From Methylobacterium sp. J-077 (GTDB taxonomy: Bacteria > Pseudomonadota > Alphaproteobacteria > Rhizobiales > Beijerinckiaceae), in contig NZ_JAKSYJ010000083.1 of assembly GCF_022829365.1 (NCBI RefSeq), positions 50,144-114,143 of the forward strand: a stretch of 64,000 nucleotides of DNA, in the 5' to 3' direction. Each line of letters begins with the position of its first letter. Position 1 is the stretch's first letter. Below are positions 17,819 to 26,654 of the stretch, piece after piece. The position numbers and the translations under genes were made by a program. The notes below the pieces were generated by a model. The model did not search any database and was not told the origin of the DNA. It saw only the letters and a program-made list of their open reading frames with translations.

Positions 17819-18361
17819 GCATCAGCGCTCCGTCCTCCTGCAGCCTCGTTTCGGTGCGAGACGGCCGCCCCATCGCGGCATCGCCTCCCGCCGTCGTTGT
17901 ACGCGCCAAGCTTGCGTGCACGTTCGCGGCGAGGATGTGGCGAGCTGTCGTCCGCGCCTCGCGGAGGGCAGCAGCCTCCAGGCGCTGGTGGACAGCCGGG
18001 AAGGCCCGGAGCCCGATCGCTCCGGGCGAGAGGGGCGCCCGCGGCCGGTCCGCCGGCCCGGCCGGAAAACCGACGTGTCGTCAGTCCGATAGCATCGTCT
18101 CCGGGATCCACGCGGCACGGGATCCGGCACCCGCGCCCGGACGATCTCGCGGCGGGGAGGGGGCTCGGCCGAAGGCCCGGTGTCATCCGGGAGACACACC
18201 GGCCGCCAACCGGTGCCGGGGCGTTGGCACGGCCTGCGCCTTGGTTCGATGGTGGCCATGACGGTTCCCTTCGGGGATCAAAAGGAAACGCCGTGAGGGG
18301 TTTTTGCCCGATCCGACCAGTTCGCCGATGCCAACGTCCCGCGCCGGCCCAGGGAACCGGC
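17819..18361. other. Gene-free stretch of about 540 bases
   Basis: Lies between the start of the SleB-like gene and the end of the SMR gene. Every open frame here is Arg/Pro/Gly-rich and shows no family, signal or membrane pattern. I see no convincing RNA gene or repeat. It probably contains the promoter of the SleB-like gene. Confidence 0.5.
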
Positions 18362-18688
18362 TCAGTGCTGGCCCTGCCCGGACGCCAGGACGGCTACGCC
18401 CACCGCGATGATCGCGATCCCCACCAGCATGGTCGGGCTGATCGCCTCGCCGTACAGCCACGCGCCGCCGAGGGCTGCGCCGATCATGCCGACCCCCGAC
18501 CAGATCGCGTAGACCACCCCGATCGGCAGCATGTCCATGCTGCTCGACATCAGCCACAGGGCGGTGCCGTAGCCGACGGCCACGATCAGGGTCGGTACGG
18601 GCCGCGTCAGACCGTCGGCGGCCTTCAGCGCCAGGGTGGCGGTGACCTCCGCGCCGATCGCGAGCCCGAGGATGAGGAAAGGGTTCAT
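18362..18688 (-). CDS. Small multidrug resistance (SMR) family transporter
   Basis: A 108-residue protein with four hydrophobic helices, the standard SMR length. The essential Glu14 is present in the first helix (LILGLAIGAEVTATLALKAADGLTR), and the helix 2-3 signature reads LMSSSMDMLPIGVVYAIWSGVGMIGAALGGAWLYGE. The A(L)K-x-x-x-G-x-T-R pattern is that of EmrE/QacE-type drug exporters rather than guanidinium exporters of the Gdx type; this distinction is by eye. It works as a dimer in the inner membrane and exports cationic compounds with proton antiport. Confidence 0.9.
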   Translation of the reverse strand: MNPFLILGLAIGAEVTATLALKAADGLTRPVPTLIVAVGYGTALWLMSSSMDMLPIGVVYAIWSGVGMIGAALGGAWLYGEAISPTMLVGIAIIAVGVAVLASGQGQH

Positions 18689-19017
18689 CGCGCGGAAGAC
18701 CTTTTGTGGAGGAACGGAGCCAGTTTCAAATGAACCTCGGTTTTCAGGTCAGCATAGACGATCAGACAATGACGACAGGCTGCAGTTTGTGCGCTGCAGC
18801 AGCCTGCCATAAGATGCGGCCAGACTTCGACAATCCTTGTCCACCGAATCGATGAACATTTTTGGATCGCCGACGCCGGGCTCGCGCGGCGGAGCCCCGA
18901 ATGCAACGTCCGACCTGCTTGGCCCTTCGTTAACGCCTCCTCATCATGGTCGCCGCGCGCCGAGACCCCGATCGACGGCGCCCTGACCGTGACGATCCAG
19001 AGCGACACCGATCCACC
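18689..19017. other. Divergent intergenic region
   Basis: About 330 bases between the SMR gene (reading left) and the serine hydrolase gene (reading right). It should contain both promoters. No guanidine-type riboswitch or clear operator is visible. Confidence 0.5.
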
Positions 19018-20247
19018 ATGACCTCGTCGTCCGCGATCCCGAAGCCTTCGGCCGGCCCCCGCCCGGGGCGCCGGCGGGGCACGCGCTGGGGCGTGATCGC
19101 CGCGGCCGGCGGCGTCGTAGCGGCGGCCTGCGCCTGGACCGCCACGGCGCTGATCGACGTTCCGAATCCGGTCACCCTGGCGGCTCTGGCGGTCCTCGAG
19201 CCATCCGCGATCGGACCGTGGTTCCCCAGCCGGGTCGTGCAGGCGCCGGCACAGGCCCACGACCTGGCGTTCCGGCCGGCCCCGATCCTGGAGCGCGTCC
19301 CCTGGAAGGGGAAGCCGGTCCCGCTCGCCGCGATGCTGGCGGAGACGCATACCAACGCCTTCCTGGTGGTGCAGGACGGGGTCCTGATCCACGAATGGCA
19401 GCGCCTCGGGACCGGACCCACGACCCTGTTCCCGTCCTGGTCGGTGGCGAAGTCGATCGTGTCGCTCCTGGTCGGCGCCGCGGTGGCGGGGGGCAAGCTC
19501 GCCGAGACCGACCGGGTCTCGGCCCTGCTGCCCGAGTTGCGCCACGCCGCGGTGTTCGGCCAGATCACCGTGCGCGACCTCCTCGACATGACGAGCGGCA
19601 TCGCCGTGCCGGAGAATTACGACCCGCAGCATCCGCTGACCGGCACCGCCGGGATGTACCTGACGCGCGACATCACCGCCTTCGTGCGCGACAACGCCCA
19701 TCTGGCGTTCAAGCCCGGCAGCCAGGGCCGCTACCGCAGCATCGACACGGAGTTGCTCGGCCTGATCCTGGCGCGGGTCGAGGGCAAGCCCCTGGCGGAC
19801 CTGCTCTCGGAGCGGATCTGGAAGCCGATGGGCGCCCAGGCCGACGCCACCTGGAACCTCGACCGGGCCGGCGGCATCGAGAAGGCGTTCTGCTGCATCA
19901 ACGCCACGCCCCGCGACTTCGCCCGCTTAGGGCTTCTGGTGGCCGATCAGGGCCGCGCCGGGCAGAACCGCATCATCCCGGCCCGCTGGATCGACCGGAT
20001 CGAGACGCCGGCGCGCCGGGCGGTCGATGGCTGGCAGTATTCAGCGCAGTGGTGGCACGCCCCCGGGGGCGACGACAGCGACATCTCGGCGATCGGCGTC
20101 TACGGCCAGTACGTCTACGTCAATCGCGAGACCGGCACCGTGATCGTGAAGCTCAGCGACCACGGCGCCGAGCAGGACGAGGTCGATACGCTATCGGTGA
20201 TGCAGGCCATCGCGGCCGACCTCGCCGCCGGCCGCACGGCCCGCTGA
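19018..20247 (+). CDS. Serine hydrolase of the beta-lactamase/penicillin-binding fold
   Basis: A 409-residue membrane-anchored protein. It has one N-terminal helix (WGVIAAAGGVVAAACAWTATAL) and then a beta-lactamase-like domain. The catalytic S-x-x-K is in FPSWSVAKSIVSLLVG. Further family features are ITVRDLLDMTSGI, GRYRSIDTELLGLILARVEGKPL (position of the class C Tyr-x-Asn motif, here Y-R-S), and YGQYVYVNRETGTVIVKLSDHG near the third motif. These enzymes act as esterases or D-peptidases more often than as true beta-lactamases. The substrate is unknown. The start MTSSSAIPK was preferred over an upstream Arg-rich extension. Confidence 0.85.
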   Translation: MTSSSAIPKPSAGPRPGRRRGTRWGVIAAAGGVVAAACAWTATALIDVPNPVTLAALAVLEPSAIGPWFPSRVVQAPAQAHDLAFRPAPILERVPWKGKPVPLAAMLAETHTNAFLVVQDGVLIHEWQRLGTGPTTLFPSWSVAKSIVSLLVGAAVAGGKLAETDRVSALLPELRHAAVFGQITVRDLLDMTSGIAVPENYDPQHPLTGTAGMYLTRDITAFVRDNAHLAFKPGSQGRYRSIDTELLGLILARVEGKPLADLLSERIWKPMGAQADATWNLDRAGGIEKAFCCINATPRDFARLGLLVADQGRAGQNRIIPARWIDRIETPARRAVDGWQYSAQWWHAPGGDDSDISAIGVYGQYVYVNRETGTVIVKLSDHGAEQDEVDTLSVMQAIAADLAAGRTAR

Positions 20248-20291
20248 CCCGGGCGCGCCGCGCGCCGGAGGGCAGGGGCGCGACGACGCTC

Positions 20292-21686
20292 TCAGGCTTC
20301 GGTCGGACCCGCATCCGAAGCGGGCCGGCGCCGGGCGAGCTGAAACAACCGCGTCAGCGACTCGCCCCGCCCATTGCGGACGAACCGCCGGCCGACGCTC
20401 GCCCAGGCAATGGTCGTCACCGGCGCGGCCGGGTCGACCAGGGCGCTGAGCGCCCGCGTGTAGTCGAGAACCAGACCGGGGGTCCAGGTCATGGACCGGG
20501 CGCCGTTGCGCAGCAGCGCCGCGGCCCAGAATTCCGGGCTGGTCAACGCGTTGGCGAGGTTGCGCCAGGGATGCCCGTCGCGGCTGAACGCGCCCTCCGC
20601 GGCTACGTCCAGGGCGCGGGCGACCGTGGTCGAGCAGTTGCGGCTGATGAAATTGTAGGTGGTGTCCCGCCGATAGGCCTCCCAGAACGCCCGCAACCGG
20701 GCGCCGTCGACGCCGTTCAGCGTGACCGCGACCGTGGCCTCGCACCAATCCGCGACCTCCTCCCGATGGGACGGCAGGAACCGGCCGGGGACGTCGTTCT
20801 CGGGCCCGGCGCGCAGGCTCGACCGGAGGTTGGCCGGGGAGCGATCGATCTCCACCGCGGGGTAATGGCTGATGTAGAGGTCGTCCCCCTGCTCCAGGGC
20901 GGCGTGGCCGGTGGAATACCGCCCGGCCCCGTCGACGGACGCGACGTAGCGCCGGACCAGCCGCTGCGCGGCGGGCGTCGTCGCCTGGCCGGTCGGGGTC
21001 CAGACATAGACCGTCAGGCTGTCGGACGCCGCGGCGGGCGCCGCGACCGGCTCCGGGGCTAGGCGGTGCGTGCGCAGCCCCGCCAGGGCCAGCCGCGCGC
21101 CGTTGAGGATGAGAAACATCCCGATGCAGTAGCCGACGGTGCCGACATACCAAGTCGGCCAGGGCTGCAGGTGGAACAGGCCGAAGGCCACGCCCAGCGC
21201 GCCAAGCGCCACCGAGGTCCGCCATTCGGGAAACTTCAGCAGGCCGGCGAGGATGATCCGGATCGCGCCGTCGACCAGGAAGGCGGTGCCGAACAGCATC
21301 GCCAGCAGGAAGAAGCTCGTGGACGAGGCCATCATGATCAGGATCGCGGCCAGGGACAGGAACAGCCCTTTGAAGACCCGCAGCCGCCGGGCCGCCCCCG
21401 CGGCGATCAGGCCGGCGCCGAGCGAGCCGAGGCCGTCGGCGAGCAGGAGCAGGCCGAACCAGCGTTCCGGGATGTGGACCGCCCCCGCGAAGGCATCGAT
21501 CGTCACGGCCACGCCCAGGAGGGCCAGAGCCACGCCCGCGGCCAGGATCAGGTGCACATGGCGGCGGACAGCCTCCCCCCCGACCAGAACCTGCCAGAGC
21601 GGTGCCATCCGGGCATTGCCCGCGCGCGACGGGCGATCCGGATCGAGGCCGTCATGCCGGTGGAGCAGGGAGGAGCGATGGGACAT
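20292..21686 (-). CDS. HdeD-like membrane domain fused to a cysteine (NlpC/DUF4105-like) domain
   Basis: A 464-residue protein. Residues 40-225 contain about six hydrophobic helices in three pairs (LILAAGVALALLGVAVTI, WFGLLLLADGLGSLGAGLIAAG, LFLSLAAILIMMAS, LAMLFGTAFLVDGAIRIILAG and two more), the DUF308/HdeD pattern. After an Ala/Pro linker, residues 235-430 are soluble: DDLYISHYPAVE, then DTTYNFISRNCSTTVARALDVA. The His in SHYP and Cys in NCST look like a papain-type catalytic pair as in DUF4105/NlpC-like proteins. HdeD is an acid-resistance membrane protein of uncertain mechanism. No function is assigned to the fusion. Confidence 0.65.
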   Translation of the reverse strand: MSHRSSLLHRHDGLDPDRPSRAGNARMAPLWQVLVGGEAVRRHVHLILAAGVALALLGVAVTIDAFAGAVHIPERWFGLLLLADGLGSLGAGLIAAGAARRLRVFKGLFLSLAAILIMMASSTSFFLLAMLFGTAFLVDGAIRIILAGLLKFPEWRTSVALGALGVAFGLFHLQPWPTWYVGTVGYCIGMFLILNGARLALAGLRTHRLAPEPVAAPAAASDSLTVYVWTPTGQATTPAAQRLVRRYVASVDGAGRYSTGHAALEQGDDLYISHYPAVEIDRSPANLRSSLRAGPENDVPGRFLPSHREEVADWCEATVAVTLNGVDGARLRAFWEAYRRDTTYNFISRNCSTTVARALDVAAEGAFSRDGHPWRNLANALTSPEFWAAALLRNGARSMTWTPGLVLDYTRALSALVDPAAPVTTIAWASVGRRFVRNGRGESLTRLFQLARRRPASDAGPTEA

Positions 21687-21898
21687 GACAGGTCGTCTTC
21701 GGAAGCGCGCGTGCGACCCGCACCTTCCACGAGTCGCCTGATGACTTCCTTAAAACCATTGCGGCCGCCGCGTCTCCGAGGATGGTATCCACCGGGCAAG
21801 ATCGGCTCCGCCAAACCACCCGACAAGACAAAGCCCGGGATACGGCGCCGGTCTCACCCGAACCGGTCACCGCTCCCGAGCTTCGGCTCCGCTCAGAT

Positions 21899-23602
21899 TC
21901 AGTACTTGCGCGCGAGAACCGGCGGAACGTCCGCTCCGCCCAGCCCCAGATCCGACAGCTTGTAAGAGATCTGGGCGAAGGCGCCGTAGCGATCGGTCTC
22001 GAACTTCGTCGGGCTGCCGGGGGAGAACGGGAACCTGATGCGGCCGGAACCCGTCTGCATCCGCCAGTAGCGGCCGCCGATACCGACGCTGACGGACGGC
22101 GTCAGGTCGTACGAGAGAATACCTTCGGCGAAGTAACCATCCCCGGTACCGCGTTGCGGGAGCGGGTTGATGTCGGGCCGGAGCCAATGGCGGTCGACGC
22201 CGGTCACGGCGACGACGGGTAGATAGGCGCCTTCCAGGCTGACCTTGAACCGATCGAACCGCGCCGCGCCGACGAGGCCGATGCGCAGCGCATTCCAGCG
22301 CAGGTTCTCGCTCAAAACATTGATGTCGCTCGGCACGACGTTGCGGCGCGCGCAGATCGTGCCTCCTGCGACCTGGGTGCAGCCATATCCGTTGGCCAAC
22401 TCGGCGTCGTACTGGTAGCCGACGAAACCGCCCAGGCTGAAGCCGTCCCGGCGGAGCGCCGTGTAGCCGACATCGACGACGCCGTAGCTGATGTCGCCGT
22501 CTTTGATCCGCGAGAGGGTCTTCGTGTAGGGGCGTATGGCGGGCGGGAAGTCCTCGTCGTAGAGGCGGCCGGAGGTGACGCCGCCCGAACCCAGGAAGCC
22601 CTTGGCGAACAGGCCCGTCGGGTTGTGGTCGACCCGCGCGAAGCCCTCGCCGGCATGGGCCTCGGTGTTCTGATAGGTCAACCGGGAATTGACCTGTCCG
22701 GGCGTCCGTGCAGATCCAAGTGTGTAGCGCGGGCCACCGGAACTGTAGAAATAGCGCAGGCCGCCCTCGAAATCCCAGATGCCGGAGCCCGCCGGGGCGC
22801 CTGCGGGCGGCAGAACCGGAAGCCCATCGCCAAGCCGGTAATTGAGGCCGACCCGGGTCAGGAACCCGTCCGTGGTGGCGTGCGTGCCCATGCGATAACG
22901 GGTCGTATCGTCGAAGACCGCGCGGCTGCCGAGATCGTAGTACAATCCCTCGATCTTGGCCGAGAGATGCTGGCTGAACGCATATTCGAGGCCGGCGCCG
23001 ACCACGTAGCCGGTGCGAAGCTCTCCCTCGCGGGCATCGTAATCATCATTGAAGCGGCCACGCAGCCTCTGCGTCGTGTCGACGCGAACGTTGCCGATCG
23101 CGAGGCCGCCGGTGGCGTAGACCAGCGTCCGGCCGGCAACGAGACCCACCTTCCCGCGCAGCGTCGCGAGATTATCCAGTCGCTGCCCGGCATGCGCGGT
23201 GCTGAACGGGTAGGCGCCCCCGCTGACGGCCGGGAAAGTCCCTTCGCGGGACCCGTAGTCCCAGAGGCGGGTGAACTGGTAATCCGCCGCGCCGCCGATC
23301 AGCAGATGGGCTCCGAACAGCCCGTTGTAGCCGATCTCGCCACCCGCGATGAACGCGCCATCGGTTCCCTTCCGGGTCTCGATGATCGGGCAGCCGACCG
23401 CGCCGCGTCTCCCGTTCGGCCCGATGCAGTCGAACCGTGTCACGCTGTCCAGGCCTCCGTATCCGGCGAACAGGCCGCTGTAGAGCCCGGCCCACGCCGG
23501 CAGACCCTCCGATTCTGCGAGATTTTTATTGATCAGATCCGCCGCATATGGACTACGTGACAGTATAATTTCGATAAATACGGCAAAAATCAATCTTTTC
23601 AT
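21899..23602 (-). CDS. Outer-membrane beta-barrel protein, apparently two barrel-like halves
   Basis: A 567-residue secreted protein. The start MKRLIFAVFIEIILSRSPYAAD gives a signal peptide. The first half (to about residue 285) reads like an Omp25/OmpA-type barrel: WAGLYSGLFAGYGGLDSV, GEIGYNGLFGAHLLIGGAADYQF, LRGKVGLVAGRTLVYATGGLAIGNV and YVVGAGLEYAFSQHLSAKIEGLYYDLGSR. The second half starts at WDFEGGLRYFYSSGG and has its own alternating strands, ending VSVGIGGRYWRMQT, then FAQISYKLSDLG. The function of the second half is not known to me. It lies alone, divergent from mucR across an AT-rich region. Confidence 0.75.
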   Translation of the reverse strand: MKRLIFAVFIEIILSRSPYAADLINKNLAESEGLPAWAGLYSGLFAGYGGLDSVTRFDCIGPNGRRGAVGCPIIETRKGTDGAFIAGGEIGYNGLFGAHLLIGGAADYQFTRLWDYGSREGTFPAVSGGAYPFSTAHAGQRLDNLATLRGKVGLVAGRTLVYATGGLAIGNVRVDTTQRLRGRFNDDYDAREGELRTGYVVGAGLEYAFSQHLSAKIEGLYYDLGSRAVFDDTTRYRMGTHATTDGFLTRVGLNYRLGDGLPVLPPAGAPAGSGIWDFEGGLRYFYSSGGPRYTLGSARTPGQVNSRLTYQNTEAHAGEGFARVDHNPTGLFAKGFLGSGGVTSGRLYDEDFPPAIRPYTKTLSRIKDGDISYGVVDVGYTALRRDGFSLGGFVGYQYDAELANGYGCTQVAGGTICARRNVVPSDINVLSENLRWNALRIGLVGAARFDRFKVSLEGAYLPVVAVTGVDRHWLRPDINPLPQRGTGDGYFAEGILSYDLTPSVSVGIGGRYWRMQTGSGRIRFPFSPGSPTKFETDRYGAFAQISYKLSDLGLGGADVPPVLARKY

Positions 23603-24188
23603 CGTAAAATCCGATTTACATAGGTTGTTCAGGCTCAAATATGATCGCAACGACACCTAGCATCACGGAAATTTTTAGGCAAATTTAACGTCAACACTTT
23701 CATTCGGCGTCGAAAAATTCCGAATTCGTTCTGTTGGTTAACAATTTTCTCTCTTCGCATTCGATCGACAATGCTGGGGTGTCCTGAGAAGGGCCGGATA
23801 GCATCGGATCATGTGTTCCCCGGCTTAAACGGGCCCATTCCTTCGTCCCAAGGCTTGGATCATCCGCGAACGATCAGCACCGGCAGCGGTCGAGGAAGCG
23901 ACATGTGGCGGGCGACGCACATGCGCGCTGCGTCGGCATTCGTGAATGAGCGATATGTGTCACGAGCCGAAAGATGGACAACCTCGTGTTGTGATCGTGG
24001 AGCAAAAATTGCTCAAAGACTATCCGAGGTAAACCCTGGACAATTCGCCGCATTTTCGTATTGTTAGTTGCCAATTTTGGCGGAGCATCAGCAGTCCGGC
24101 AGAAGTTCGAGCGAAGAGATCCGGTAAAATTGTCGGTATCTTCTAGTCTCAAGCTTGGGCTTCTGCGGCAACCTGAAGCGAAGGGATC
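23603..24188. other. AT-rich divergent region upstream of mucR
   Basis: About 590 bases between the barrel gene and mucR. It is clearly richer in A and T runs than neighbouring DNA (for example AAATTTTTAGGCAAATTTAA near 23670-23690). Ros/MucR proteins bind AT-rich sites and often repress their own gene, so this may hold MucR sites. A 98-residue open frame at 23771-24067 shows no family features and is not accepted. Confidence 0.5.
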
Positions 24189-24617
24189 ATGAACACGATC
24201 GAATTCCATGAAAAGACCCAGGAACCGAACTACGACCTGATCAAGTGCACGGCTTCACTGGTCGCAGCCTACGTATCGCGGAACCCCGTGGGGGCGGGGG
24301 AGCTGCCGGTTCTGATCGACCAGGTTCACACCGCCATCTCCGTGCTTCAGGGCAGCACCGCCGGCTCGACCTCGGCCTGGACCGGCCCGACAGCCGTGCA
24401 GATCGAGGCCTCGATCGGCCAGGACGGCCTGATCAGCTTCATCGACGGGCGGTCGTACAAGACGCTCAAGCGCCACCTGACCGCCCATGGCCTGACGCCC
24501 GAGCGCTACCGCGCCAAGTTCGGCCTGCCGGCCGACTACCCGATGGTCGCCCCGAGCTACGCCGAACGGCGCTCGCAGATCGCCAAGGCGATCCAGCTCG
24601 GCCACAAGGTCGGCTGA
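24189..24617 (+). CDS. Ros/MucR family transcriptional regulator lacking the zinc cysteines
   Basis: A 142-residue regulator. The N-terminal half is the usual MucR helix region (LIKCTASLVAAYVSRNPVGAGELPVLIDQVHTAISVL). The DNA-binding half is SFIDGRSYKTLKRHLTAHGLTPERYRAKFGLPADYPMVAPSYAERRSQIAKAIQLG, nearly identical to MucR around 'LKRHLT.H..TPE.YR...LP.DYPMVAP.YAE'. In classical MucR the zinc pair is C-L-E-C-G; here it is S-F-I-D-G, so both cysteines are missing while both histidines stay. Some Ros homologues are known to fold without zinc. MucR proteins act as H-NS-like repressors of surface and motility genes. Confidence 0.9.
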   Translation: MNTIEFHEKTQEPNYDLIKCTASLVAAYVSRNPVGAGELPVLIDQVHTAISVLQGSTAGSTSAWTGPTAVQIEASIGQDGLISFIDGRSYKTLKRHLTAHGLTPERYRAKFGLPADYPMVAPSYAERRSQIAKAIQLGHKVG

Positions 24618-24847
24618 GCGTACGCGCGCGTCCCCACGCGGACCGGGCCCCGGTTTTGGGCCGACCGGACCGACCGCGAGGGACGCGCGCCGTAAGGATT
24701 GCGCATCCGACAGCCTGAACCCATGCGCGCCGGGGCTATCCCGGAATGCGTGTTGCACGTGCTCCGCCCGCCGGTCGCGGCGCTCATTCGGGGACGAGGC
24801 GGCCGATCTCCGGATAGCTTTCAGGGCGGCCCGAAACCGGGTCCGCG

Positions 24848-25873
24848 CTAGCCCTTCGCCACCGCCAGCATGCCGTCGTCCATCAGGATGAAGCGGATGC
24901 CGGCCTGGCGCAGCGACGCCACGGCCTGGAGACGGGTGCGGCTCCCGCGATGCTCGCCGTCCTCTTCCAGGCGCCGGACGGTGGAATGCGACAGGCCGCT
25001 CGCCTGGGCCAGCTCCATCATCGACCAGTCGAGCAGGGCCCGGGCGGCGCGCAGATGATGGCCGGTCACGGCTTGGTCGAGGCCCTCGCCCAGAGCCGCG
25101 GAGACCGGCATGGAGCTTCGGACCGGGTATTTCAGCCCGCAGCGTCCGAGATAGCTGCCATCCGGATCGCGCACTGGCACCGTGATGATCTTGAAATGCC
25201 AGAGCTCGCCGTTGGCAAAGCGCTCGTGGGCCGTGCCCTGAAAGAATTGCTGTCTGTCGATCTGCGCCTGAGCGGCCTCCTGGAAGGCATGCCGCTCCTC
25301 AGGGACGATCATCAGGTACGGGTTGGAGCAGATCTCATCATGCGGTAGTCCATGCACCTGCGCCACCTCGAAGGGGAATTCGAAGCGAAGATCGAGCCCG
25401 ACCGAGTAGGTCGTTATGTGCTCGGTGAGATACAGGGCACCCCGCCGCCGCCGCTCGTCCTGTTGCATCAGCGCCAGTTGCTCGCGGTCGGTGACATCGA
25501 GCGCCGTGCCGTTGACGGCCACGGGTCGGCCATCCCCGGAAAAGCGTGCCTCCATCACCAGCGAGAGCACACGCATCGTGCCGTTCGGGCGAATCACCCG
25601 GACGATCGTCTCGCGGGGGACGTGGCCCTGCCGGACTTCGCCGAGCGATGGCAGCCGGTGCCGGTCCTCCGGATGGACCAGGCTCAGGAGCAGGTCGTAA
25701 TTCGCCTTCGCGGCATTCGGGACGAGGCCGAGAAGACGGAAGAACCCCGGCGACCAGATCTGTTCGCCGCTCATGAGCACCCAGCTCCAGGCTCCGCTCA
25801 ACCCCCGGCTCTCGGTGATCGTCAGAAATTCCCCGGAGGAAAACGTCAGTGCGCTGAGGGCGGAATGAAACAT
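24848..25873 (-). CDS. PAS-domain sensor with a C-terminal helix-turn-helix
   Basis: A 341-residue predicted cytoplasmic regulator. Residues 20-135 form a PAS/PAC unit (GAWSWVLMSGEQIWSPGFFRLLGL, YDLLLSLVHPEDRHRLP, then IRPNGTMRVLSLVMEARFSGDGRPVAVNGTALDVTDRE). Residues 145-255 look like a second PAS-like domain (HGLPHDEICSNPYLMIVPEERHAFQEAA, then GELWHFKIITVPVRDPDGSYLG). Residues 268-312 form an XRE-type HTH (LRAARALLDWSMMELAQASGLSHSTVRRLEE). No kinase domain is present, so it may sense and bind DNA in one chain. The ligand is unknown. Confidence 0.75.
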   Translation of the reverse strand: MFHSALSALTFSSGEFLTITESRGLSGAWSWVLMSGEQIWSPGFFRLLGLVPNAAKANYDLLLSLVHPEDRHRLPSLGEVRQGHVPRETIVRVIRPNGTMRVLSLVMEARFSGDGRPVAVNGTALDVTDREQLALMQQDERRRRGALYLTEHITTYSVGLDLRFEFPFEVAQVHGLPHDEICSNPYLMIVPEERHAFQEAAQAQIDRQQFFQGTAHERFANGELWHFKIITVPVRDPDGSYLGRCGLKYPVRSSMPVSAALGEGLDQAVTGHHLRAARALLDWSMMELAQASGLSHSTVRRLEEDGEHRGSRTRLQAVASLRQAGIRFILMDDGMLAVAKG

Positions 25874-26654
25874 CTCAGGTTATCTCGATTTTATAGTCTT
25901 GATTTTAAAGGCCTGCGCGCCGCCATCGATCGACCCCCATACCTGTCGGACCCATTCGGCCAAGCCTGTCGTCCGAGACGTGGATTGGCGACGCAGTTCC
26001 TCTGGACCGGCGATCGAAACCCGCCGCTCGGCATTCGATGCGAGGCTGCGGCGTGTCTTGTGGCGCGCAACAATCGAACGTCCCCCTTTTGGATAGATCG
26101 ATACACATCGGCTTCATTCGTGCATAATTTTGAAGATAATATGCGTATCTTCTTTCCGATGCACCCCGCTGTGCAGGTAGATCGGATATGCGCCAATCTC
26201 GGTACTCATTGTCTGAGATCGATAAAAACTGCGCGTCTTCGCTTACGATTGGAAAATTCATTCGTTCGATCGGTAAAAATCGGCGCATCGCTGATGCCTG
26301 ACAGATACATATTAATGTTACATCAAACTAAAATACACATTATACCAGAAACATTCCTCCTGCCGGCAAATACCAATTTATATCTGACATTGATCGAAAA
26401 GCGACGTCGCGCGCAGACGTGAAATTTTATAATTCCGGCTCTCAACAGCAGAGCGAGAATCCGTCCATCCAGAGCTATTGCCCGAATAGCGAGGTCGCAG
26501 ATGCCTCCATCTGCGGTGGTGACCGTGCCGGATCCTGGACTGGATCAGCGGGCAATGCCCGCAGCCCGGGCGTGAAGCCGCGCGATTGACAGGCCGGGCC
26601 GAACGAGGCCCGTCCGTCGCCGGGCCGGTCGGTGGCCCGCACGGGAGAAGCCGC
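25874..26654. other. Gene-free, partly AT-rich stretch of about 780 bases
   Basis: Lies between the PAS-HTH gene (reading left) and the sugar kinase gene (reading right). The part from about 26100 to 26440 is visibly AT-rich with many short A and T runs, unlike nearby genes. The open frames on both strands have no family features. It may be a remnant of transferred DNA or a long regulatory region. I can support no gene in it. Confidence 0.5.

Noticed and set aside
18689..19017. Guanidine riboswitch before the SMR gene
   Set aside because: No riboswitch motif could be seen and the protein looks EmrE/Qac-like rather than Gdx-like.
19218..21062. A 614-residue open frame on the + strand
   Set aside because: It overlaps the serine hydrolase in another frame and the HdeD-fusion gene in antisense; no domain pattern is present.
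23771..24067. A 98-residue open frame upstream of mucR
   Set aside because: It has no ribosome site, family or signal features and lies in the likely regulatory region.
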